From: Malachius bipustulatus
Lineage: Eukaryota > Arthropoda > Insecta > Coleoptera > Melyridae
Direction of reading: 5' to 3'
Assembly (NCBI GenBank): GCA_910589415.1
Contig: OU342630.1
Location: 42,192,012-42,256,011, forward strand
Length of the DNA stretch: 64,000 bases
Shown: one piece after another, positions 46,935 to 57,163 of the stretch
Position numbering within the stretch: position 1 is the stretch's first letter
How the letters are laid out: the number at the start of each line of letters is the position of its first letter
The notes under the pieces: model-generated
The model's input: the letters and a program-made list of their open reading frames with translations, nothing else
Told to the model about the DNA's origin: nothing
Databases searched by the model: none
Translations under genes and position numbers: made by a program

Positions 46935-49635
46935 TGGAGCCTTCCTCCCCCTCGCTTACTCCCACTCAAAAAGTTGATTAATAAAAAATATAATAATTCA
47001 CTTACCTTAACCCCGAAAGGAAGGAGGTGGCTATTGACAGATCTCAATGTGACTAGGCAAATTTGTAACATTAGCCACATTGGCCTGTCGAGTGGAACAT
47101 ATCAAATTTGGAATGCCCCACCCAAATATTCTAAATGTCGAAACAAAAATAAACTTTAAATTTTGAAAAGTGATCGTCTAAAATTTCCAAAGTATCAAAC
47201 CAAAACCAAACTTAATCAAAATGTTCGTTGTGATTATCCAGCCCGGGACAGATAAATGTGGCCTTCCTCTGGAAAATCCAGCATTCACCGAACCAGACTG
47301 GACCCGTAGTAACTCCTAACAATTTTAAAAACAATAACCAAAAATTAATAAACCTCACCAAAATATACCAGGATATATCGCCTTATTCTTGATGTTACTC
47401 TACTGATTGAATAAATTATTTAAAAGAACATGAGGAGGGTTGATTCTCAAAACTCTAAAATTGTTGAATTTTAATACAAAGATTTATTAAAATCAATTTC
47501 ATCATCAGTACAATAGACTGGCAATCACCAATAGATCTTACATATCAACAATCAATTTAATAATTAAAATCAGTAATCCTGACTCAAATATTCAAACATA
47601 AATATTACCTTATTACCAATAATATCAAACTTACTTGACTAAAATTCAAGATAGGTACCTATATCATTTCAATAGTTCAGATAAAAATTTCCAAAGCTCA
47701 AATTCTATTAAACAATTTCTAAACTATAACACATAGGTATGATTCTGAATAGAACTCGGAGTTAGATCAGAGATTATTTATCAAAAATTCAAATTTATCT
47801 TAAGCAAAAGTTTCAATATAAAAATCGGTATCTACCTACAAAATCTGAAATTCAAAATTTAATCTAGAAAATGATCATCTCCAACTCGAAATCCTAAACA
47901 CATACGATAAATTTAATAAATTATTTTTACACATAACCATTACATTAGTCACTTGTTGACCACAATAAAAGTTCATAACATATTATCACAAATCAGTTTC
48001 ACTTAGAAAGTCATAGGTGATGAAATCAATTAAACACTGTACTTGAATTTATTTAATTTTCTGGATTGTCGGAAAATAGCCAAAGTTTATTCACTTATAA
48101 AGACATACCTTATTATTCAAAACTCCATCTCAAAAACTGACGAACTAAGGTTCCTCTAACCTAAGCGCGATGATCAAAGACTAGGCCGGCATGGTTGCTG
48201 GAACTGCCTTTGCACTGGTGTTAGCACCCCTTGGTGGATGCTCTAGGTGCCGGATGAGCTGGACTGCTCTCCCTGCTACCTTGTGATGACCAAATATCAA
48301 CGTACTAGGACCTCTGCCTGATGAAACCTTCCATGTCTACAAACTAAACTCCACCACTCTTCTTTATTTCTCCAAGCTTCTTCAAATATCACCCTTCACA
48401 CAGGTTAGTATACCTACCTAGGTAGGTACCTACCTAAGCCTCCACATGATCGAATCTTTATGTAAACTTTCGTGTAAATTAGAAATTTGAAAGTTGGAAC
48501 TCAAAACTCAGAAACTAGAAGTTCGAAATTAAAATTCAGGAATCAAAAGTTAAAACTTAGAAATTCAAAGATCGAAATCAAAACTGGAAATCGGAAATTA
48601 GTAGTTAAAAATCAAAACTGGAAGTCGGGACCTAACATTCTAGAACTTGAAACTCAAAAGTAAATCAAAACTAAAGTTCAAAACTACGTTCAAAACTACG
48701 TCCAAGACTACGTCCAAGACTACGTCTAAACCCACGTCCCTTGTCTGTAAAGACAAGAAAGCGAACATTAGTTATAATGACCAAAATTAAATTCAAAAGA
48801 TTACTCACGTAAGACTGCATCTTTCACGGAAACAACTTCACCATAATAACGTCTCACACAAGGGACTAATACTAATTTACGAACTTGTAGACAAGCTACA
48901 TGACCTGTCGAATTTAGACCGGAAAATGAACCTGAAGCGTCCTTTACCTCCCTTTATAATTTTTTTGGGATGACGCTATCGCATGCGCCTTAACCACTGT
49001 CTAACCGAACTTGGTGACCCACTTTCACTCCAAATATCATCATCGACAGTATGCAACACTTAAAACTCGCACGCGACATTGACGGATCGATTCTCATATA
49101 CTCTAGTACACCATCGGCAGTACGATCAACCTCTCCCGTTCTCCCTATATCCAAACTTAAATTTCACAATCGTGAATCCGCTTATACTCGAGGCTTGTCG
49201 TGTCCCAGAACAAAACGCAAGTTTTTTTTTATATGTTTCCTCAACTATCGTTTCATGTTTTTTTAACCCACACCCAAAGAAATAATCTTTTAGGTTTTAT
49301 CTGGATAACTAATCGGAAATCTTGAGTAGCAAGATGAGAGTGGTCTCATTAGACGCGGAAAATTAATTCGCATAAGATGATATACTTTTCAAACTCTGAA
49401 AACCCAGAACCGGGACAGAAAATCGACCAGACATGTTTTCTACGTCTTACTCAAATAACAAAAGCAAGGATTTCTTAATAGCTGTCAGGTGTTCGTTCGT
49501 GATCTTTGCCTAATACAGCCTCCTACATCAGCGAAAATGTACAGTCAATCATAACTCTTCTGAACTTTATAAAAATATTCCAAATCAAGAATTAAAATTT
49601 TGAAAAAGAAAACGTAGCGTGCAAGGCACGCTGCA
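46935..49635 (-). repeat. LTR (5' in element orientation), 2,701 bp
   Basis: Same length and register as the left LTR. It should carry the promoter of the element, directing transcription on the minus strand towards gag; no specific promoter motif is claimed. Confidence 0.93.
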
Positions 49636-49639
49636 GCGT
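49636..49639. other. Target-site duplication GCGT, right
   Basis: Copy of the GCGT at 35207-35210. Confidence 0.8.
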
Positions 49640-49697
49640 GTGTGACAGAAGTTTGACGTTACTTGCCAATATTTAAGTTAGGAGTTTGTATTTTATT

Positions 49698-50387
49698 TCC
49701 ATGGCCTACTACTTGTCTTCTTATCGAAAGCGACCGATGCATTTTTAAATGGGGATATATGAATTTTCTTGGTTTGGTATTTTTTTAATAATTTGAGTTA
49801 GGAAAAAGATATTAAGATGCGGTTTGCGCAAGCTTATTGGTTGATCATTTGTCTATTTTCTAGTCTAAAAAAAGTCATATCATCGCATTTAAATTTTTTG
49901 AGAAAATCCAATATTTTGGTTATAATGTCGGATAACGCCCTCTATCAGCGGTCGTGTAGGTCACAACTGCCATTGTCACAAGAAACCTATAAGCCCAAGC
50001 AATGCTCTTTCCAATTATACCAAATTTATCCAAATCATTGAAGCCGCTTCGAAGTTACAGGCATTTGTTTAAAACAACATTCAAATACCCCCCCACCACT
50101 TTATTTCGAAAGATAGAGAAAAATTGTTTCTATAAAAAATGTTAGACTTTAAGATAACATTAAAACGCAAATACTTTTTTGTTACATTCATTGAGTAAAA
50201 TCACAAGAAACGTAACTTTATGTAATTCAAGATGGTGCAAACGCCCTCTGGCAGCCATCTTGGAAACTTGAAAATAACTTCCAGCATTTTCCCTTGCCCA
50301 CTTAACCTATAAAATTTTTTACCGCAACTCTCTACGATTATTAGTTTCTGAGATACAGCCGCTTACCTCGCTTATTGGCCCACCCTG
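49698..50387 (-). repeat. Right terminal inverted repeat (~690 bp)
   Basis: Inverted copy of 33246-33930, ending GGCCCACCCTG next to TA. Only about 60 bp separate its inner edge from the Gypsy element. Confidence 0.9.
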
Positions 50388-50549
50388 TACATATTAAATG
50401 TTAATTATTCGTTTTTATTCATTTCTGACTACAGTAATAATTATTCTTGTTTCTGATGTGTTTTCTGATTTATCAGAAACGTGAGCTGTTGTTCATCTAA
50501 ATTTTTAATGATTTAAAATTCTCTAATCTTGTTTTTTTTTCTATTCCAG

Positions 50550-50633
50550 AGAGAGAAAATTAGATATACTGGCACCGTTCAACAACAGTTTCCTGAGCGT
50601 CGCCTACATTCGCGGTTGAATTTCGACGAATAA
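50550..50633 (+). CDS. Candidate terminal coding exon, possibly of the kainate receptor
   Basis: A pyrimidine-rich tract and CAG acceptor (TTTTTTTTTCTATTCCAG) precede a 27-codon frame, REKIRYTGTVQQQFPERRLH then SRLNFDE and TAA, followed by AT-rich sequence with AATAAA at 50801-50806. Read from the acceptor the frame is phase 0, the phase required by the possible donor at 20604. The basic, glutamine-containing residues would suit the end of a cytoplasmic tail. Support is positional and splice-signal based only; it could be an exon of another gene or chance. Confidence 0.35.
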   Translation, partial: REKIRYTGTVQQQFPERRLHSRLNFDE

Positions 50634-50773
50634 AATTTTTATCCACGTTTTTAAGATAGAAACAAAGAAATGCTAGTTCATAGATTAGTCGATTTTCTAT
50701 GACATAGCATGTATTGAAAATAAATTTCGTTCAACTTCGTACCAGTTCTCCTAATTTATTATTTTTGTCATAT

Positions 50774-50848
50774 TTAATTATTTCAATTAGTAAATATTAA
50801 ATAAAGAGCGCCAACAGTCCTAAATCCCAGCTTTCCTTTCTCTACCAG
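50774..50848 (+). repeat. 75-bp direct repeat, right copy
   Basis: Partner of 33086-33160, with differences such as GGTCAACAG versus CGCCAACAG. It includes AATAAA and lies 140 bp after the candidate exon stop. Confidence 0.7.
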
Positions 50849-51066
50849 AAACATATTATGTGTCATGATCTGTACAGGTAAGTAGGTAGGTACTTGGTAT
50901 TTCCGTTAATTGTTTAGAATTTTTGTGTTGTACGGCATTTCTAATTAAGAAAAAAAGTATAAAAAAAAGATACAAATAAATCAGTTTTTTATAGAATAAT
51001 GACTGTTATTAAATCGTAGTAGATTTTCTACGAAGGCGTAGAAGCGCCACACCAGTTTTATTTTTA

Positions 51067-51211
51067 AAATTCCGAGTTTAAACTCGGAATTCCGACTTTA
51101 AACTCGGAATTCTTAGTTTGAACTCGGAATTCCGAGTTTAAAGTCGGAATTCCGAGATTAAAGTCGGAATTCCGAGATTAAAGTCGGAATTCCGAGATTA
51201 AACTCGGAATT
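51067..51211. repeat. Array of 20-bp palindromic units, left
   Basis: Seven tandem units of the type AATTCCGAGTTTAAACTCGG. The perfect unit is a palindrome containing GAATTC and TTTAAA. Variant units replace AACTCGG with AAGTCGG and GAGTTT with GAGATT. Confidence 0.9.
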
Positions 51212-51647
51212 AGGGGCGGGCCTAGCAGGTGTGCTATGATTGGCCCGCACGCAGGCGGCAAGTTCATAGGGGCGGCGGGCGGAAGTAAAAATCCGATCAT
51301 AAATCATAACAATAACAAAAAATACCAAAATATCATGATAGACTTAAGTTATTACAGTGTTGCACAAACATTACCTTTATAGTATTAAGTTCTGAATCCA
51401 TACTGCACTAAATTTTAAATCCATCAATAGTCACTGGCTTGTTCCCCGGCATTATAGCCATCCTATGTATTATCTTATGAAAAAGGGCGGATAATTACCA
51501 GTCGCCCTTGCGGACGCCGAATTTCTTAGGATGGCTCTGGCCGCGGAACAACCCGATTCAGCTTGTTTTATAATAAAAGTTTATAACGAAGGCTTTGACC
51601 ATAATTGAGACCAGATGTTGGCTCTAACGTAACTCCATTCAACTCTA

Positions 51648-53118
51648 CAGGGTGTTTCATCAGCAGACCGACATAGCTTAGGTAGGTGTTATAAGTTTTT
51701 CAAGTCGATTCGGGATCTGGTATTGAAATTATTCTGAGACCCTTCCATTGGATGGAATTTAATAAAATTTCGTAGATATGCTCTGCTAATGAATGACACT
51801 TAATACCTCGCATTTTTCTTCGATTCGAAAACTGCAGGACCGTACTTAATTTTTCAGGTCTCTATCGGTTTTCTTAAAAAGTTCACCCTGTATTATGCAT
51901 TTTCTTGAAAGTGTACTACCATTTTCTACATGAAAAATGCTACAATTGCGGTAAAAAATTACTTTGCACTATTAAACTGAATTGAGAAGAAAATGAAAAA
52001 TTTTTAGTTTTTTCAGAATTTCAATTTATGGTTGTTACTAATTTTCGAAAACCCAAATGTGATTTTTTTAAACTTATGTATTTTGTTGCTATTTCGAATA
52101 AATTTGCTTGATCTACAGATTTAGCCAAAGATTAGGAACCACTCTAGATTTTTTCGAGCTAAAAATAAGTTTTAATAAGAAAAACAGCTAAAAGAAGAAA
52201 TGGTAATTTTGATGATAACCCATAACAACACATATGCGTATAAAAAATACAATTTTAGCACATAAACAAATAAGCGAAACAGAAAGAAAAATATCAAAAA
52301 AGTATGGTGGCCTGTTTGAACATTATCTGCACTGAATTGCAGTTTTTCTTCCCAAAATTTGTGTTGTTATTTTTCTTTCTGTTTCGCTTATGTACTTATT
52401 TGTTTATGTGTTAATGGGTTAAATTGTGTTACTTATACGCTTATGTGTTTGTTTGTCATTAAAATTACCATATCTTCGTTCAGTTGGTGTTCTTATTAAC
52501 ACTTGACTTTTTTCTTGTTAAAACTTATTTTTAGCTCTAAAAAACTCTATAACTTTCACTAATCTTGGCTAAATCTGCAGATCAAGCAAGTTTATTTGAA
52601 ATAACTACAAAATATTTATGCAAGTTTTAAGAAATAATATTTGATTTTTCGAAAATGCATTAACAAACATGCATTGAAATGCTGAAAAATCTAAAAGTTT
52701 TTATTTTGTTCTCGATTCAGTGTAATGGTGCCAGTAATTATTTTTATCGCAATTGTAGCATTTTTAATGTAGTTTTAGAAAATGGTTTAAACTAAACTTT
52801 GAAAAAATACATGCAGGGTGAACTTTTTGACAAAACCGATAGGACCTAAAAAATTAACTACGGCCCTGCAGTTTTCGAATCGACGAAAAATGCGAGGTAT
52901 TAAGTATCATAACTTATGTCATATCTACCAAATTTCCATAAATTCTATCAATTCGTTCAAAAGATACTGCTCATCAAAAATTTCGGCAAAATGCATGATT
53001 CACCCTGTAACATCGAAACGAAGGGCCTCAGAAAAATTTCAAAACCAGATCCCGAATCATTATCTTGAAAACCTACACCTACCCTTAAGCTATGTCGGTC
53101 TGCTGGTGAAACACCCTA
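51648..53118. mobile_element. Nested foldback transposon flanked by TA
   Basis: CAGGGTGTTTCATCAGCAGA at the left and the complement of TAGGGTGTTTCACCAGCAGA at the right are both flanked by TA. The arms share ACCGACATAGCTTA, TCGGGATCTGG and, further in, CGAAAACTGCAGG and GATCTACAGATTTAGCCAAG blocks in inverted form, for roughly 600 bp or more. The 106-codon open frame at 52818 lies in an arm and is not a gene. Confidence 0.82.
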
Positions 53119-53441
53119 TACATTATATTGTCCGGTAACGCTAAAATGTACCAGTATGAATGTTGTTATTGCTTAGTGTGATTAAAATTTTCGCACTTGT
53201 TTTTTCAAAATAATTTCTCGAACCCCCCTGATTTTCGGGGGATATATTTCGCACCAATAAGCCCCGCGGTGCAGCAGAACTTACCTAATCTAAAATAACG
53301 TTTCTATTGGTGTTTAATTTTTACCTACAAAAAATTGGTTTTTGCCCTCCCATTGGTAGACATTTCTTCTTAAGAGAGGGGCAAGGGGCGGCAATTTTTG
53401 TATCGCCACGCAGACGGCAAATAGGCTAGGCCCCGCCCTCT

Positions 53442-53564
53442 TCGGAATTCCGAGTTTAAACTCGGAATTCCGAGTTTAAAGTCGGAATTCCTAATTTAAA
53501 GTCTTAGTTTGAACTCGGAATTCCGAGTTTAAAGTCGGAATTCCGAGTTTAAACTCGGAATTTT
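53442..53564. repeat. Array of 20-bp palindromic units, right
   Basis: Five to six units of the same AATTCCGAGTTTAAACTCGG family, one of them shortened (AATTCCTAATTTAAAGTC), mirroring the left array. Confidence 0.88.
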
Positions 53565-53601
53565 AAAAGTAAAACTAGTGTGGCGCTTCTACGCCTTCGT
53601 A

Positions 53602-54480
53602 ATTTTCAACTTAGTTTTATGAGTTTCATTTTTTTTTTTTGTATTTCATATTACTTGAAATTTTTACCACAATTAATAATTTTTTAATCGGTGTTATTAA
53701 GGTTTCTTATCTACATAAGTGCACTGGGTGGTCTTATTGATATACTTTTAATAAACATGTTATGTCATCAGAGCTTCAGTTTTCGAGATACAGGGTGTTA
53801 AATATTTGGAATTTAAAAAATTTATTGATTTAGATGGAAGCAGTAGGTACTGAGTTACCTCCTTACGTAAAATAAATGAGACACAGTTGTTATCGTCTAT
53901 GTACACAATGAACAGTGTTATTACAGTAGATAAAAAGCTTAAGTAAAAGCAATAGTTTCTTATACCTATTAGGTACTTAAAAAAAATACATTTTAAAATC
54001 TATTTATTGTTTTTTTTTTTATGTAAAAAAAGGGAACATCGGTTTTAACTATGTAGGTGAGACATAGTCGCTCCATACAGCCACAGACTCAATTCTGTTA
54101 AATACTCCTACACCTACAATTTAGTTTTTTCCAAAGTTGAACGAACTTTATATGATATGAGGAGACACTATGGATTTTTAACAAGCAGACAAATGTTTAA
54201 TGTACAAAGATTATTTATTTTGTTTTTCAAACTAGTTTTTAATCGAGAATAATAATTAACAAAAGCAATATTATTATTTTAAAAGACCTATGTTTAAGCA
54301 GAAATTAATCTTTGTTACATCCATAATGTTTCACTACGGCTTTGTAAATAGGTAGGTATACCTATAACTACGTATTTTCATGTGATATATGTTTGGAAAT
54401 AAACGAAAAAGTAAAGGAGTTTATTTTATCCTCTTCTTCTGGTACTTATTGGTCATTAAATATAGTATTACATGTATATA
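53602..54480. other. AT-rich non-coding stretch
   Basis: Nothing recognisable as a gene or paired repeat. A CAGGGTGTTAAATATTTGGA end at about 53793 has no inverted partner nearby. Confidence 0.45.
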
Positions 54481-55299
54481 GGGTGTCATAGAGGCAAAGA
54501 ATCGGTGTGCCGCATATACTCGATACTAGGCACTTTTTGACAAAAAATTGAATTTTTTCTTACTTCCAGTTTTACCGGAAATGGCGATTTTATTATACGA
54601 TAATGGCGGAATATATACGGAAATGGCGATAAACTTTTTATTTTTGAATGGGCACCCTGTATTTTATTATATTTTTGGATTCGGTATAATGTTACGCATT
54701 CAGTGACACCACATAAGTGACATTTCAATTATCTGAATTGAGTTTAAGTTATTTTTTATTTCTCAATTATAGTGTACCATGACTTCAGTTGTATTCGTCA
54801 TAACTGCAAAATTGGCACACTAAAATGTTTCTTATTAGGTGGACTAGTAGATGGTACCTCTGTACCAATATGGTACAATTTGAAAAAATGAATTCTGCTC
54901 AAAAAATTATTCTGGAGTGCATAATTTTTCCATAAATCACTTGATTTAGAGTACTTTCAGTAAAAATTCGTTTTTTTGTACGATCAATTGAAGTAAACCT
55001 AAATAGTCATGGCACACTATAATTATTGAGAAATAAAAAAATATAAAAATTCAAGTCTGACAATTGAAATGTCACTTATGTGGTATCACTGAATGTATAA
55101 TATCACCGAATAAAAAGTATAATAATATTTAATTGTTCCATTTAAAGTGTTCCATTTAAAAAACCAGAAGTAGGTAAAAATTCATTTGTTTGTCAAAAAG
55201 TGCGTACTATCGAGTATGTGCGGCACACAGATTTTCAAAACAATATCTCAAAAAATAAAGGAAAAACTGGAGGTGTAGCATGCCTCTGTGACACCAAAA
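54481..55299. mobile_element. Foldback element
   Basis: The left arm GGGTGTCATAGAGGCA and, after a gap, GGTGTGCCGCATATACTCGA recur inverted at the right (ATCGAGTATGTGCGGCACAC, then TGCCTCTGTGACACC). The right arm carries about 60 extra bases between the two blocks. The arms pair for about 120 bp, and inner inverted blocks are ATAATTGAGAAATAAAAAAT and its complement near 54740. The right end has lost the terminal CTGTA. Confidence 0.7.
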
Positions 55300-55384
55300 A
55301 CATATACACTAAAAGCAATTATTATTATCTTGACGCAATTAAACGGCATTTGAATTAATTTTAAATCAAATTTCACCTGGAGAT

Positions 55385-56487
55385 CACCTGGAGTGGATGG
55401 CATATTTCCGGCTCTCCTGCAAAGAGGACTGGATGATCTCATACCACACCTGGTTAGAATCTTCAGAAGCAGCCTGGCAATGGGATATATACCACAAACC
55501 TGGAGAAGAGCACGAGTCACCTTTATTCCCAAAGTGGGAAAAAAGGACATCACCCTTCCGAAGTCATTCAGACCCATCTGTCTTACATCATTCCTATTGA
55601 AGACAATGGAGAAAGTCGTCGACAACTATATAAGAACAGAAACACTGAACAGGGTGCCTCTACACCCAAGTCAGCACGCGTACAGAGCGGGCAGGTCGAC
55701 AGAGACCGCGCTGTACGAGCTGACTGAAAAGATTCAGGACACTCTGGAGTACAAGGAAATCGCCATCTGCGCCTTCCTTGATATAGAAGGAGCATTCGAC
55801 AATACAAAGCACGATGCTGTCAAGAAAGCCTTGGCAAAAACAGGAGTAGACAACACAACATCCAAATGGATTCAGAACATGTTGTCTACAAGAACAGTTG
55901 AAACCAATGTGGGCAAGAACACCATCCAGGTAAATACAACTAAAGGATGTCCACAAGGAGGAGTGCTATCCCCCCTTCTGTGGAGTCTGGTCGTTGACGA
56001 ACTCCTCGGGCTACTCACCGAGAACGGCATTACCTGCATTGGGTATGCCGATGACATCGTCATAATAGCCAGAGGTAAATTTGAAAGTACTCTCTGCGAA
56101 ATTATACAGAGAGGGTTAAATATAACCCTGAAATGGTGCCAGGAAGTAGGACTAAACATCAACCCTACAAAAACAACACTTGTACCATTCACAAGAAGAC
56201 TGAAGCTTCCAAAACTCAAAGCTATACGCTTGAGCAAAGTGGATTTAGAATGGAAGGAAGAAGTTAAATTTCTAGGAGTAACACTAGACAAAAAGCTACT
56301 GTGGAACCAGCACCTGGACAAAACAGTAAGTAAGGCCACTACCGTTCTCATGGTGTGCAGGAGAATGGCTAGCAGAACATGGGGCTGTAACCCACACATT
56401 CTGCGCTGGATGTACACCATGCTCGTGAGGCCTATCATCACATACGGAGCGGTTGCTTGGTACGAAAGAACTAAGCTGCTAAGCTAG
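55385..56487 (+). pseudogene. LINE reverse transcriptase
   Basis: The frame opens in SGVDGIFPALLQ, the fingers region, and runs through PKSFRPICLTSFLLKTMEK, AFLDIEGAFDNT (motif A aspartate), GCPQGGVLSPLLW (motif B), GYADDIVI (YADD catalytic box) and FLGVTLDKKLLWNQHL (thumb). It ends prematurely in WYERTKLLS-stop at 56487, where homology continues in another frame after a small insertion. RT motifs look intact, but the protein is truncated at both ends. The plus-strand frame at 55397 and the minus-strand frames over it are shadows. Confidence 0.92.
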
Positions 56488-57035
56488 TAACAGCAAAGAA
56501 AAGGCTTGAGAAGATCCAGAGACTTGCGTGTCTCTGCATCACAGGAGCAATGAGAACCTGCCCAACCGCTGCGTTGGAAGTAATCCTGGATCTGACACCA
56601 CTACATTTGGTGATAGAAAGAAGAGCTGGAGAAGCTCTACTTAGGATGTCAAGAGTAGGAATCAGGAGTGTACGGCGAGCCACTGAGGATCGATCCTTGG
56701 GTGGCTGTGAGGGGCTCCTAACACTACCAAAAGACAGAACTGTTAAGAAATTCAGTTTCGAGAGAAATTTCATCACGAAACTGTCTACGAAAGAGGAATG
56801 GAACAACACCTCCAACTGCACTCTCAAAGAAGATACGATCAAATGGTACACAGACGGCTCTAAAACCGTCGAGGGAACCGGGGCAGGGATCTATGGGCCA
56901 CGCACCATGTACTCCAAACCAATGGGAAAATCCCCAACCATACTTCAAGCGGAATTACACGCAATAGAAGTATGTACCCAAATAAACCTCGACAGAAACT
57001 ACAAAAGCAAAGAAATAGAAAGGGAAAAACACTAA
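56487..57035 (+). pseudogene. LINE connection domain and partial RNase H
   Basis: Continues the LINE protein in a shifted frame: VTAKKRLEKIQRLACLCITG, AMRTCPTAALEVILDL, then RNase H starting with WYTDGSKTVEGTGAGIYG (first catalytic aspartate) and AELHAIEVC (catalytic glutamate). After NYKSKEI the sequence changes to EREKH-stop. The third RNase H catalytic motif (SDSQ-type) is absent, suggesting an internal deletion joined to the 3' end. Confidence 0.88.
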
Positions 57036-57163
57036 AGGGATTCCACACCAGGCGAAGCACAGTAGAGGGGATACAATAGATCTTTTTAGGTCGCAGTAAC
57101 TAGGTCACCCTCAATGTACAAATACAAATACAAATACAACGGACAACGGCATTTGAAATAATT

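Larger units (their letters stand above)
35211..49635 (-). mobile_element. Ty3/Gypsy LTR retrotransposon, full length, young
   Basis: A 14,425-bp element bounded by LTRs of 2,701 bp each, transcribed on the minus strand. The order is 5' LTR (46935-49635), tRNA-His-type primer-binding site (46915-46932), gag (46381-44579), pol with protease, reverse transcriptase, RNase H and integrase (about 44567-41448), a 3.5-kb non-coding region with tandem repeats, a purine tract, and the 3' LTR (35211-37911). Integrase after RNase H identifies Ty3/Gypsy rather than Copia. No envelope frame is present. Both coding frames are intact and the LTRs look identical, so insertion was recent. Confidence 0.95.
33246..50387 (-). 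mobile_element. Tc1/mariner-superfamily element with ~690-bp inverted repeats, split by a Gypsy element
   Basis: The outer ends are CAGGGTGGGCCATTAAGCGA and, inverted, CAGGGTGGGCCAATAAGCGA, with TA immediately outside both ends. The inverted repeats stay highly similar for about 690 bp (33246-33930 and 49698-50387), well beyond the tens of bases usual for this superfamily. Between them are a broken transposase gene on the minus strand (about 34620-33870) and the 14.4-kb retrotransposon at 35211-49635, inserted after this element was in place. Without the insertion the element would be about 2.7 kb. Confidence 0.9.
51029..53601. mobile_element. Foldback element with subterminal palindromic arrays
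   Basis: The ends are TACGAAGGCGTAGAAGCGCC on the left and its complement on the right, continuing through ACAC and a TTTTA block. ATTTTC occurs directly outside both ends and may be a 6-bp target duplication. Inside each terminus is an array of a 20-bp palindromic unit, followed by a GC-rich segment (GGGGCGGGCCTAGC on the left; inverted GGCGGGGCCTAG on the right). The loop holds the separate foldback element at 51648-53118. No coding capacity was seen, and the superfamily is not assigned. Confidence 0.8.
55361..57144 (+). mobile_element. 5'-truncated LINE with target-site duplication
   Basis: AACGGCATTTGAATTAATT at 55342-55360 is repeated as AACGGCATTTGAAATAATT at 57145-57163, a 19-bp target duplication with one mismatch. 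The insert carries reverse transcriptase and part of RNase H on the plus strand and ends in an AAATACAAATACAAATAC tail at about 57120-57138. The endonuclease half is missing at the 5' end, as expected from incomplete target-primed reverse transcription. RT plus RNase H places it in the R1/I-like group. Confidence 0.9.

Noticed and set aside
51067..51211. CRISPR-like array
   Set aside because: Units are contiguous 20-bp palindromes without spacers, in a eukaryotic transposon.
52818..53138. 106-codon open frame
   Set aside because: Lies in the right arm of a foldback element, and its matching arm has no equivalent open frame.
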